In this document: positions 37,291 to 45,226 of the stretch, piece by piece
How the letters are laid out: every line of letters starts with the position of its first letter
Numbering within the stretch: position 1 is the stretch's first letter
DNA from: Cyclobacteriaceae bacterium
GTDB taxonomy: Bacteria; Bacteroidota; Bacteroidia; Cytophagales; Cyclobacteriaceae
Reading direction: 5' to 3'
DNA length: 64,000 nucleotides
NCBI GenBank assembly: GCA_025808415.1
Contig: CP075525.1
Coordinates: 3,395,501-3,459,500 of the forward strand
Position numbers and translations under genes: made by a program
The notes under the pieces: generated by a model
Database searches by the model: none
What the model was told of the DNA's origin: nothing
Seen by the model: only the letters and a program-made list of their open reading frames with translations

Positions 37291-37318
37291 CCTTGGTCAG
37301 TGTCGTCACAGGCCATGG
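37291..37318. repeat. GGTCTGTG-family palindrome, degenerate copy
   Basis: CCTTGGTCAGTG - TCGT - CACAGGCCATGG forms an imperfect stem like those at 38290, 47302 and 58008. Confidence 0.45.
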
Positions 37319-37328
37319 AGAGAAATCT

Positions 37329-38132
37329 CTACATCAACCCATAATCCATCGCGAAAGCAACTGCCTCCGCAGTTGATTTGCTACCGGTTTTGCGGAGCAG
37401 GCTTTGCCGGTGGTTGTCAACCGTTTTTTGTGAAATACTCAGCGCATCGGAAATCTGTTTGCTGCTTAAGCCTTTGGTAAGCAACTTAAGCACCTCGCGT
37501 TCGCGTGTGGAAATTTTCGGAAGCTCCTGATGTGCGGATTCTTTTGTCTCACCATTGAAACTAAAAAACATGCGGCTGGTGTTATCCCGTAAATCCAGCA
37601 ACGTCATGGAAGCAACCCCGCCTTGCTTTACGTGCGAAACATCCGTAACCAGCGTAAGCATGTACACCAACTGGCCAGCCTCATTAAAAACAGCATCCAG
37701 GTACTGGATTAAGGCCCAGTAAAATTCTCCCTTTTTGTTTTTAAGCCGGATAAATATGGATGTGCGGATGTGTTTGCGTTCATGCTCAGCCAAACCACCA
37801 CAATGCATGGCATAGTATTTCGAAAACGCAAACATTTTTTCACCATCCTCAGGGTGAATATGCTGAAACAAAACCTGGGCAGGCGCATTCACAAATTCAT
37901 GAAGCTGCAACGGCAACATTTCTTCCAGCGCTCCACCGGCTTGCAGGTGCGTAAAGCTTGTGGTGTCTGCAATAAACCAAAAATACCTACCGATGGAAAA
38001 CGTATCGATGTGATCTACACGGGCACGGAGTTGTGCCAATGCCTGCTCAGCAGCGCGGTGCGGAACATCAAGCTTCTGTTTGCTGAATGTCTCAACATTA
38101 ACCTTAGGAAGGATATGTGTTCGTTTAACCAT
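37329..38132 (-). CDS. PAS domain LuxR-family transcriptional regulator
   Basis: The 267-residue protein has a PAS fold (about 45-175: FSIGRYFWFIADTTSFTHL ... FIRLKNKKGEFYWALIQYLDAVFNEAGQLVYMLTLVTDV) and a C-terminal LuxR HTH (STREREVLKLLTKGLSSKQISDALSISQKTVDNHRQSLLRKTG). There is no receiver domain, so it probably senses a small molecule, redox state or another protein through the PAS. A palindrome shared with the next regulatory operon lies 43 bp upstream of the ATG (38175-38192). Confidence 0.85.
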   Translation of the reverse strand: MVKRTHILPKVNVETFSKQKLDVPHRAAEQALAQLRARVDHIDTFSIGRYFWFIADTTSFTHLQAGGALEEMLPLQLHEFVNAPAQVLFQHIHPEDGEKMFAFSKYYAMHCGGLAEHERKHIRTSIFIRLKNKKGEFYWALIQYLDAVFNEAGQLVYMLTLVTDVSHVKQGGVASMTLLDLRDNTSRMFFSFNGETKESAHQELPKISTREREVLKLLTKGLSSKQISDALSISQKTVDNHRQSLLRKTGSKSTAEAVAFAMDYGLM

Positions 38133-38174
38133 ACATAACGTTCAGTGCTTACAATGCTCGCGCACATAAACAGA

Positions 38175-38192
38175 ATAGGGATAAATCCCTAT
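38175..38192. promoter_or_regulatory. Shared palindrome, copy 1 (candidate operator)
   Basis: ATAGGGAT-AA-ATCCCTAT, followed by GG and TTTTGAAGATA. The same box occurs at 41219-41234. It could be an operator for a LuxR-type dimer, or a hairpin in the 5' leader. Confidence 0.5.
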
Positions 38193-38289
38193 GGTTTTGA
38201 AGATAGAGAAATTGACTAAATCCTCCAAGGGCTTAGAGATACTGGGCGGATTGCGATAGTTTCTCTAATCGAATTCTAATCTACCTCCA

Positions 38290-38311
38290 TGGTTCGTGTC
38301 CTCACGAACCA
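38290..38311. repeat. GGTCTGTG-family palindrome (variant)
   Basis: TGGTTCGTG - TCCT - CACGAACCA forms a 9-bp perfect stem. Confidence 0.65.
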
Positions 38312-38329
38312 CATCATTATTCGAATTTT

Positions 38330-38350
38330 CGGTCTGTGGGACACAGACCG
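38330..38350. repeat. GGTCTGTG-family palindrome
   Basis: CGGTCTGTG - GGA - CACAGACCG forms a 9-bp perfect stem, 18 bp after the preceding copy. Confidence 0.7.
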
Positions 38351-38397
38351 AGGAGATTTAATCTTTATTTAGGACTTGAAATGGATACTCAGGTATT

Positions 38398-39027
38398 CTA
38401 ATCCAGAAATCCAAACCCCCGCGCCAGCTTCAACAGCGACTGAACGTTATGGACATTAAACTTGCGGAATAAATTTTTGCGGTGCGTTTCTACGGTAAGG
38501 TCACTCAATACAAGTTGCTTGGCAATTTCCGGTCCCGACAAACCACCGGCCAGCAAATCCAGTATTTCCTTCTCTCTGCGGGTTAAGGATGGCCTTGTCA
38601 CTTCTTCAAAGGATTTGTATTGCTCCAGTACTTTCAGGTTGGCATCTTCACTCAAATACACATGGCCCGCCATCACCTTCTCCATGGCCTTCAGCAGCTC
38701 TTCCCGTTCCATATTTTTCAGCAGGTAGCCGTTGCCCCCGCGTTGCAGCAACCCGGTAATCATGCCGGCTTCATTTATAGAGGTGAGGCCAATAATTTTC
38801 ACGCTGGCATGTTGCTTCCGTATCCGCTCACACAGTTGCAAACCATCCATGTCCGGAAGGTTGATATCGAGCAGAATAATATCGGGCACGTTAGCCACCA
38901 GAAATGCCAATGCCTCGGCTCCACTTTTGCACGCACCGATAACTTCTACCCTAGCCTCCGACTGCAACATGGTTTTTATACCATCCCGTACCAGCGGGTG
39001 ATCATCGATAATAAGCACCCGTATCAT
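38398..39027 (-). CDS. NarL/LuxR-family response regulator
   Basis: The 209-residue protein has a receiver domain (DD8-9, Asp54 in IILLDINLPDMDG) and a LuxR HTH (LTRREKEILDLLAGGLSGPEIAKQLVLSDLTVETHRKNLFRKF). Its ATG overlaps the stop of the kinase gene as ATGA (39024-39027), so the two are translationally coupled and form a cognate pair. Confidence 0.9.
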   Translation of the reverse strand: MIRVLIIDDHPLVRDGIKTMLQSEARVEVIGACKSGAEALAFLVANVPDIILLDINLPDMDGLQLCERIRKQHASVKIIGLTSINEAGMITGLLQRGGNGYLLKNMEREELLKAMEKVMAGHVYLSEDANLKVLEQYKSFEEVTRPSLTRREKEILDLLAGGLSGPEIAKQLVLSDLTVETHRKNLFRKFNVHNVQSLLKLARGFGFLD

Positions 39028-41021
39028 ACATCTTGTATTAAGAAATCCATCATTACCGTGGTACCCACGTTCTGCTGCGAGTCAATACTCAGTTTACCAT
39101 TCAGGTAGGCAACCCGGCTCTGCACACTTTCCATGCCCGCGCGCTTTTGATTATCTGCCTCGGCCGTATTAAAACCCCTGCCGTTGTCTTCCACCTGTAC
39201 ACTTAATCGGTTTCCATCGCGCACGATCTGGATAATGGCCTCCGTAGCGTGTGCATGTTTTATAATGTTGTTCAATAACTCCTGCATAATCCTAAACAAC
39301 ATAATTTCAGTGGTAGTGTTTAATCGTTTATCCATGCCATGCACCTCCAGTTTTACCTGCAGCAACTTGCCGGCAGAAATATTGGCACACAAATCTCTCA
39401 ACGCATTCACCAGCCCCATCTTCATCAGCACTTCCGGCATCATATTATGGGCAATACGCCTGATCTCTTCCGAGGCATCGTTTATCAGTGTGTAACTTTT
39501 TTGAAATAACTCCTGCTCACGCAAAACAGGTTGCTCGTGATGAAGGGAGTTGAAATACATTTTAATGGTGGAGAACACTCCGCCCAACCCATCGTGCAAA
39601 TCTTTTGCAATGCGGGTGCGTTCGGTTTCCTGCCCGTTGATCATGGACTGCAGCGACACTACCTGCTGCTGGCGTTCCAGAAATTTTACACGGTCTTCCT
39701 GAAGTTTCCTTTCTTTTTCTGCAAGCGTTTGCTTTTGGCGGCTGTAGCCGGAATAAATGATCAGAATAATAATTAGCGCAATAGCTGAAATCCCTGCAAT
39801 TAAAAACATCCTGTTCCTGCGCACGGTTTCGAGTTCATTTAACGTGCTTTCCGACTTCAGGGTAGCCAGTTCCTGCTCACGCTTCTGATGTTGATACCGC
39901 GACTCCAACCCGAGGATACGATTTTGTGTTGCTGTATTGGTGCTGCTATCGGCATACAGTTTATGCAAATCGGCATAGTACACGGCATTTTTAAAATCAC
40001 CGCGCAAAGATGCAACCTGCTTCAATACATCATAACTGCCGGCAACTTCGTCATATTGTTTCAAGGGCTTGCCCAGGGCAATCACTTCATTGGCATATTG
40101 GATGGCCTCATCGTACCGCCCGATAAGGTAACAAGCATGGGCCAGGTTGCGGGCTGCACCGGCAATCAGGTAATTGTTTTTGATTTGTTTACACAACCAG
40201 TAGGCTTCCTGATAGGCTTTGTGGGCTTTGGCATAATCTTGCATGGTCAGGTGGTAGTTGCCTTCATTCAGGTAAACCATTTGGGTAATCACCATGTTGC
40301 TTAGCGATTGATTGAAATAGATTGCGGAATCGAGGTGAGGTTTGGCAAGTGCTGTGTTTTTGAGGGTGAGGTAGGCATCAAAAATATCAAGGTGTATCAT
40401 TACCCGGTAGCGGCCTTCAGTTGGATAGTTACGGATACGAAGGGCCTTTTTCGCATACCCAATACCGCGTTCGTATTGTTTTTCGGCAATCAGGTTACGG
40501 CTTATGCCCGAAAGGATTTGTGGAAAAAGATTACGCACTTCGATGGATGAGGATTGATCGATCAATGCCTCGGCTTCCAGCAAATATTCCACAGCCGATC
40601 CATAGTCGGACTGGTAATTACTGAGTATACCCAGGGCATTGTAAGCACTCACCTGTAATAAAGTATCCTGCAACAACGGCCAGTAATCCAGTACAGCATC
40701 GAGGTAAAACCGTGCACTGTCGTACCGGGCCAGGTTGGTGTACGTCATGCCCATGTTGTAATGTGCGCGGGCGCTAGCCTTTGCATCTTTTAATTGAGCC
40801 GTAAGCCGCATGGCCAGCTGCGCATACTTAAGTGTTGAATCGTACTGACCATGTTCAAAAAAGTAGCGTTGAACCTGCATGACCGCTGCAACCGATGCTG
40901 AATCCGGGTTGGGTTTATTTACAATGGCCAGCAGGCTATCGGTGTAAGCTGTTGGTGATCCCTGCCCAAGGGCCGTTTGGGCCAACATTGCACCAAGCAT
41001 TGCCCATACAACACCAACCAT
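39024..41021 (-). CDS. TPR-containing sensor histidine kinase (HisKA_3 type)
   Basis: About 665 residues: a signal peptide (MVGVVWAMLGAMLAQTALGQ), a TPR region (to about 380), a coiled coil, one membrane helix (MFLIAGISAIALIIILIIYSG), then a HisKA_3 box with His476 in AKDLHDGLGGVFST and an ATPase domain with VEDNGRGF. It has the same design as the kinase at 25002. The stop overlaps its regulator by 4 bp. The start is uncertain. The frame is open to 41141, but 41021 begins the leader. Confidence 0.85.
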   Translation of the reverse strand: MVGVVWAMLGAMLAQTALGQGSPTAYTDSLLAIVNKPNPDSASVAAVMQVQRYFFEHGQYDSTLKYAQLAMRLTAQLKDAKASARAHYNMGMTYTNLARYDSARFYLDAVLDYWPLLQDTLLQVSAYNALGILSNYQSDYGSAVEYLLEAEALIDQSSSIEVRNLFPQILSGISRNLIAEKQYERGIGYAKKALRIRNYPTEGRYRVMIHLDIFDAYLTLKNTALAKPHLDSAIYFNQSLSNMVITQMVYLNEGNYHLTMQDYAKAHKAYQEAYWLCKQIKNNYLIAGAARNLAHACYLIGRYDEAIQYANEVIALGKPLKQYDEVAGSYDVLKQVASLRGDFKNAVYYADLHKLYADSSTNTATQNRILGLESRYQHQKREQELATLKSESTLNELETVRRNRMFLIAGISAIALIIILIIYSGYSRQKQTLAEKERKLQEDRVKFLERQQQVVSLQSMINGQETERTRIAKDLHDGLGGVFSTIKMYFNSLHHEQPVLREQELFQKSYTLINDASEEIRRIAHNMMPEVLMKMGLVNALRDLCANISAGKLLQVKLEVHGMDKRLNTTTEIMLFRIMQELLNNIIKHAHATEAIIQIVRDGNRLSVQVEDNGRGFNTAEADNQKRAGMESVQSRVAYLNGKLSIDSQQNVGTTVMMDFLIQDV

Positions 41022-41218
41022 ACGGAATGAGAGAACCACACGCTTCAGGAAACGACACGCCAGAAAATATTCTACCGGATTTCCGGTAGTTTTTTCTGTC
41101 AAAAAATGACGGTTTTCAGGTATTGAAGCAGAGCGCACCAAATCGCAACTTTATCATCGTGGAACATAGCATTATGTAAAAAAAATCAATCGACAATCAA
41201 GCCGCAATCACACCGCAC

Positions 41219-41234
41219 TAGGGATAAATCCCTA
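41219..41234. promoter_or_regulatory. Shared palindrome, copy 2 (candidate operator)
   Basis: TAGGGAT-AA-ATCCCTA, followed by TGGCATGAAGATA. It matches copy 1 at 38175 through the flanking bases. It lies in the divergent region between the kinase gene and the membrane protein gene at 41287. Confidence 0.5.
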
Positions 41235-41286
41235 TGGCATGAAGATATAAAAAATTGTAGATCATAAAGCCAAAAGTGATTTCTAA

Positions 41287-42171
41287 ATGGAGCCAACAAA
41301 CATGACCGAAAACCCCGAAGAAACCAAACGCCTGGCCATCATTACGCTCGTTTGCGTTTTCGGGTTTATCACCACTATCCTGGTACTTCAATTTGCTTTT
41401 TCAAGTATCCTTGAAGATGGGGGGTGGTATCCTAACTACCTGACACTTTCAACTTTATTAAGCCTGGCATGCCTGGTCGGGATTTGGAAAATGAAGCGTT
41501 GGGCTGTATTTGCCTATACGGTACTCGTGGTATTCAATCAAATCATTTCTTTCATGGCAGAGACGTGGGACGTAACGGCACTAATTGTACCCGCCTTAAT
41601 TGTGATTACGTCATTGGCAAACGTGAAGAAAATGAGCGGCTCTTCAAATTCCTGGATGGTAGGATCACTGGCCGGAGTGGTGGCCATTGCCTTGATGTAT
41701 TTCATGGTAGTTCAACCCGGAGTGGAAATAGACGCCCAACGGACAGCGGAGTTAGAACAAAGACTAAGGGAATTGGAAGAGAAAGATGATGATGGCAATA
41801 CTGAAAACTTCCTGGCGGCTGCCATCAGTCTGCGGGAAGCCGCACGACAAGTAAATGAAGCATCGCCCTTGCTGGTGGACTCAGAAACGCGCCTGGATGG
41901 TGCAGAAATACTACCCAACAATACCTTTCGATACAACTATACGCTGGTAAACGTAACGAAAGCTGAAATCGATACCCTTAATGCCAAGCGGCAACTGGAA
42001 CCTGACATGATACACGTCATTCGAACAAATGCTGGAGCCCAGGTATTCCGCGACCATAAGGCTACGGTGGTGTACCGCTACCACGACAAAAATGATGCTT
42101 ATGTTTTTAACGTTACCATTACCCCCGAAATGTACAGCCTACTGAACACCCCGGTATCTGGTAACAACTAA
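41287..42171 (+). CDS. Membrane protein of unknown function
   Basis: The 294-residue protein has four hydrophobic segments in the first half (AIITLVCVFGFITTILVLQFAF, LTLSTLLSLACLVGIW, AVFAYTVLVVFNQIISF, WMVGSLAGVVAIALMYFMVV), then a short coiled coil (RTAELEQRLRELEEKDDDGN) and a soluble C-terminal domain with PNNTFRYNYTLVNV. I do not recognise the family. It shares a divergent promoter region with the kinase operon. The stop codon sits at the edge of a direct repeat (42170). Confidence 0.65.
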   Translation: MEPTNMTENPEETKRLAIITLVCVFGFITTILVLQFAFSSILEDGGWYPNYLTLSTLLSLACLVGIWKMKRWAVFAYTVLVVFNQIISFMAETWDVTALIVPALIVITSLANVKKMSGSSNSWMVGSLAGVVAIALMYFMVVQPGVEIDAQRTAELEQRLRELEEKDDDGNTENFLAAAISLREAARQVNEASPLLVDSETRLDGAEILPNNTFRYNYTLVNVTKAEIDTLNAKRQLEPDMIHVIRTNAGAQVFRDHKATVVYRYHDKNDAYVFNVTITPEMYSLLNTPVSGNN

Positions 42172-42238
42172 TGACTAATGACCAATGACTATTTACTAAT
42201 CACTAACAACGAATAACGAACAACCAAAACCCTTTACC
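42170..42238. repeat. Direct repeat R1 flanking the toxin-antitoxin pair
   Basis: Begins AATGACTAATGACCAATGAC and ends AAAACCCTTTACC. It is nearly identical to R2 (42917-42999), which has one extra short unit. Low-complexity ATGACT and GAACAA units compose it. Confidence 0.75.
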
Positions 42239-42253
42239 AAACCGAAAGAAACC

Positions 42254-42631
42254 TTAACGATTAACGATGATTGCACTTAAGCCCGGTATTTTTTCAAACT
42301 GTTTATCAGCCGTAATGATTGGCAAGCCCAAAGTAATTGCAGATGCAGCGATAATGGCATCCGGTAGTTTAATCTTCATTTTTAGCCTGATCTCAATTAC
42401 CTTTTTCTTAATGGCAGGCGAAATATCCACCACAGTACACTGGTTGATAAACGCTTTTGTTTTGACAGTCTCACCCGGTGTAATATTGGGTTTACTAAGC
42501 AATTCAAGTTCAGTAATGAAGGAAAGCTTAGTGTCCATGCCCTGGAGTAGCTCAGCCAGGTGTTCATCACCACTCAATAAGTATATGGCAATATTGGTAT
42601 CGCAGAAAGCCTGCAGATCAATTCCATTCAT
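42254..42631 (-). CDS. PIN-domain ribonuclease toxin (VapC-like)
   Basis: About 125 residues. The PIN acidic residues are visible: Asp10 in FCDTNIAIYLL, a Glu in ITELELLS, an Asp in LPDAIIAASA and an Asp in ITADKQFEK. VapC toxins cleave RNA and stop growth until neutralised. The ATG at 42631 (MNGIDLQAF) overlaps the antitoxin 3' end by 14 bp, typical of vapBC. A longer open frame begins at 42661 but would lie deeper in the antitoxin gene. Confidence 0.82.
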   Translation of the reverse strand: MNGIDLQAFCDTNIAIYLLSGDEHLAELLQGMDTKLSFITELELLSKPNITPGETVKTKAFINQCTVVDISPAIKKKVIEIRLKMKIKLPDAIIAASAITLGLPIITADKQFEKIPGLSAIIVNR

Positions 42632-42782
42632 TGCGCATTCGTTTTTGGGCCGCCAAGCCATCTTCTTTCCACTTCACCGTGCCACAAAATTTTTTGGCAT
42701 CCAGTTTTTTTCCCTGCTTCAATTTGCGCGCAGCATTTACCAAATCCTGACGCTTTGTTTTAGGCGTGATGTGAATGGTCAT
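42618..42782 (-). CDS. Antitoxin of the PIN pair (VapB-like)
   Basis: The 54-residue protein starts MTIHITPKTKRQDLVNAARKL (N-terminal DNA-binding strand and helix) and ends WKEDGLAAQKRMRNEWN, the toxin-wrapping tail found on small antitoxins of PIN toxins in Bacteroidota. ATG 42782 was chosen because upstream residues of the open frame look non-coding. It lies directly upstream of the toxin gene and overlaps it by 14 bp. Confidence 0.72.
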   Translation of the reverse strand: MTIHITPKTKRQDLVNAARKLKQGKKLDAKKFCGTVKWKEDGLAAQKRMRNEWN

Positions 42783-42916
42783 AGGATACTCTGTTATGAT
42801 AAGATTCAGTTTCTCAAAAATAGTGAAAAAAGTATGAGGGATAAAGCCCACTTCTATTGCTACTGCGCTGCAATAAATGAGGTAGAAAGTAAACCCATAT
42901 CTAACAAATAACAACC

Positions 42917-42999
42917 AATGACTAATGACCAATAACTATTGACCAATCACTAACAACGAACAACGAACAACTAATAACGAACAACTAAAACCCTTTACC
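42917..42999. repeat. Direct repeat R2 flanking the toxin-antitoxin pair
   Basis: The second copy of the R1 sequence, ending immediately before the GTG start of the beta-helix gene at 43001. A weaker related string occurs at 44031-44059 before the paralogue. Confidence 0.75.
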
Positions 43000-43000
43000 C

Positions 43001-44032
43001 GTGAAAAAGTTAATCCTCCTCACCGCCCTGCTTTTGCCGCTCACCCTGTTTGCCAAAATCTGGATTGTGGACAGCAACCCGGGCAGCGCCAGTAAAGATT
43101 TTGTGAACTTACAAGAAGCCCACGATGGCGCCAATGCCGGAGATACCTTGTACCTGATTGGCTCCGGAGTGAATTATATATCGGCTAAAGTCAATATTTC
43201 TAAACGACTAGTAATGATTGGGCCCGGTTATTTTTTAAATAATCCAGAGACACAGGTTTCGCTTCTTGTTGCCTTTCTAAGACAACCAACAGGATGTGGT
43301 GACTTTGTCATTGACTTTGTCGATGGTGCGCAAGGTTCCGCATTAATAGGGGTAACTATCCGTGGACGAATAAGAATTTCAACAAACAATATTTTGATAA
43401 AACGGAATTTATTTGAAGACGAGCACCCTATCGGAGTTTGTCTGAATCCAAGAATAACATCGCATGGATCAAACGTAACAATTATTCAAAATTACTTTAG
43501 GGACAGTGTAAATGGTCAGGGAGTTTTTATCGGAGCTGGATTTAGTAATGTTAAAATAATTAGCAACTACATTCACTCAGCAGGAGGAACGGCCATTTCT
43601 GCTCTTAATAGCGGAGTTGAAATTAGTAATAACGTAATGGATTACGGTATAGTGGCGAATGCTGGCATCATTCAAAACAACATTTTTACAGTTAATCCCT
43701 TTCTTACAATAACAGGATCTGTCTTCAGAAATAATATGGCAACCCATCCAAGCACTCTACTTCCCTCTGGAAATGGTAACATAAGTCAAGTTTCGTTAGC
43801 CAACATATTTGTCCTCACTGGTACACCAGATGGCAGATGGAAACTCAAAGATGGCTCCCCCGCAATTGGTGCTGGTTTTGAAGGGGTGGACATGGGCATG
43901 TTTGGTGGTGATGAGCCCTATGTGCTCTCGGGCATTCCGCCCATACCCACCATTTACCAACTCAATGCCCCGGCTGTAGGTGAGAAAAACACCGGGCTGC
44001 CCATTACCATTAAGGCCAAAGCAAATAATTAA
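43001..44032 (+). CDS. Secreted beta-helix (right-handed parallel) protein, paralogue 1
   Basis: The 343-residue protein has a GTG start and a signal peptide (ending TLFAK). The N-terminal part VNLQEAHDGANAGDTLYLIGS is the conserved beta-helix cap found in Bacteroidota pectate-lyase-like proteins. The middle has regular strands (SNVKIISNYIHSAGG, EISNNVMDYG). The C terminus ends LNAPAVGEKNTGLPITIKAK. There is no T9SS domain. The function is unknown; sugar binding or a surface role is possible. It follows direct repeat R2. Confidence 0.75.
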   Translation: MKKLILLTALLLPLTLFAKIWIVDSNPGSASKDFVNLQEAHDGANAGDTLYLIGSGVNYISAKVNISKRLVMIGPGYFLNNPETQVSLLVAFLRQPTGCGDFVIDFVDGAQGSALIGVTIRGRIRISTNNILIKRNLFEDEHPIGVCLNPRITSHGSNVTIIQNYFRDSVNGQGVFIGAGFSNVKIISNYIHSAGGTAISALNSGVEISNNVMDYGIVANAGIIQNNIFTVNPFLTITGSVFRNNMATHPSTLLPSGNGNISQVSLANIFVLTGTPDGRWKLKDGSPAIGAGFEGVDMGMFGGDEPYVLSGIPPIPTIYQLNAPAVGEKNTGLPITIKAKANN

Positions 44033-44059
44033 CAACCATCAACTACCAACTAATAACCC

Positions 44060-45094
44060 ATGAAAAAACTACTCCTCGTCTCGCTACTCATACTGCCCCT
44101 TACACTGTTTGCCAAAATCTGGATTGTGGACAGCAACCCCGGCAGTGCCTCTAAAGATTTTGTGAACTTACAGGAAGCCCACGATGGCGCCAGTGCCGGA
44201 GACACCCTGTATTTGATTGGCTCAAGTGTAAGTTACATTACATCTAAGGTTACCATAAGCAAACGCATTGTCATCATTGGGCCAGGTTATTTTTTGAACA
44301 ACCCGGAAACACTGGTTTCATTACTACCCGCAGTCTTGAGATTGACCACAACCTTTTGTACAGAAGCAGGAATTGACTTCGTTGCCGGCTCAGAAGGCTC
44401 TGTGGCGATGGGCTTAACTTTTAATTGTTTGGTGCGTGCGAATACGAGTAACATTATGATCAAGAGAAATCACTTTATAGGACTTGGTTTTTGTCCCACA
44501 TACCTATTTGCTGCTTCCGGATCTAACGTTTCTGTCGTTCAAAACTATTTTCAGACGAATAGCAATATTGGGGGAATACTTATACCGACCGGATTTTCGA
44601 ATGTTACCTTGCGTAACAATTACATTCAAGGATTATCCTTTAGCGCTGGTTCAGTCCCTGCAATCCGGACGGAAGGTTCCGGGGTAGAGATTTCCAATAA
44701 TGTGATAGCAATGGATGTCTTTACAAGCAATGCATTAGTTCAAAATAATGTTTGTATTGGTGGCGGGTTCACTTCTACCACATCAGTCGTCCGCAACAAT
44801 ATGCATGTTAACAATAGCGTATTCCCGGCAGGCAATGGTAATGTTAATGGTGTAGCCTTTGCTTCCATATTTGTCGCCACAGGAACAACAGATGGCCAAT
44901 GGAAACTCAAAGATGGCTCTCCTGCCCTTGGTAGCGGATACAACGGCACCGATATGGGTATGTTCGGTGGCGCAGAACCGTATGTGCTCTCGGGCATACC
45001 GCCCATACCTACTATTTATTCGTTAGATGCGCCCCTCACCGGTGAAAAGAATACCGGGTTGCCCATTGAAATCAAAGCAAAATCCAATAACTAA
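44060..45094 (+). CDS. Secreted beta-helix protein, paralogue 2
   Basis: The 344-residue protein is a tandem duplicate of the gene at 43001. The first 85 and last 65 residues are nearly the same (KIWIVDSNPGSASKDFVNLQ at the start, GMFGG.EPYVLSGIPPIPTIY near the end). The middle differs strongly, which suggests diversification of the helix coils. It has its own ATG and signal peptide. A T9SS gene starts 121 bp downstream, inside repeat copy D. Confidence 0.75.
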   Translation: MKKLLLVSLLILPLTLFAKIWIVDSNPGSASKDFVNLQEAHDGASAGDTLYLIGSSVSYITSKVTISKRIVIIGPGYFLNNPETLVSLLPAVLRLTTTFCTEAGIDFVAGSEGSVAMGLTFNCLVRANTSNIMIKRNHFIGLGFCPTYLFAASGSNVSVVQNYFQTNSNIGGILIPTGFSNVTLRNNYIQGLSFSAGSVPAIRTEGSGVEISNNVIAMDVFTSNALVQNNVCIGGGFTSTTSVVRNNMHVNNSVFPAGNGNVNGVAFASIFVATGTTDGQWKLKDGSPALGSGYNGTDMGMFGGAEPYVLSGIPPIPTIYSLDAPLTGEKNTGLPIEIKAKSNN

Positions 45095-45142
45095 TTCGCT
45101 TATGCACCGTTGGCGATACCTGTCACTTCCGCTGTTTCCGCT

Positions 45143-45165
45143 GTTCGGGATTTGCAATCCCGAAC
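45143..45165. repeat. Extra palindrome next to copy D
   Basis: GTTCGGGATT - TGC - AATCCCGAAC, a 10-bp perfect stem with the same TGC loop as other family members. Confidence 0.75.
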
Positions 45166-45177
45166 CACAGATAAAAA

Positions 45178-45226
45178 GGATTTCAAATCCGTTTCATCTG
45201 CGTTCGACATTGCAAATGTCGAACAG
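45178..45226 (+). repeat. Bipartite palindromic repeat, copy D
   Basis: GGATTT/AAATCC around C (45178-45190), then GTTCGACATT/AATGTCGAAC around GCA (45202-45224), ending CAGC. The spacing is the same as in copies B and C. The ATG at 45216-45218 lies in its right arm. Confidence 0.85.

Larger units (their letters stand above)
36796..37328. other. Gene-poor, repeat-rich spacer
   Basis: No convincing gene. It contains palindromic repeat copies B and C, a 25-bp perfect inverted repeat (37011-37065) and a degenerate copy of the GGTCTGTG family (37291-37318). A frame at about 36900-37012 reads VRYVIIPPASNGRTSLPQNP and then stops, and may be a gene remnant. Confidence 0.6.

Noticed and set aside
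42267..42911. 214-residue plus-strand ORF across the toxin-antitoxin region
   Set aside because: The minus strand has clear PIN motifs and an overlapping antitoxin; the plus frame has no recognisable features.
42905..42999. Possible CRISPR array from repeated GAACAAC units
   Set aside because: The units are short and contiguous with no spacers, so it is low-complexity tandem sequence.
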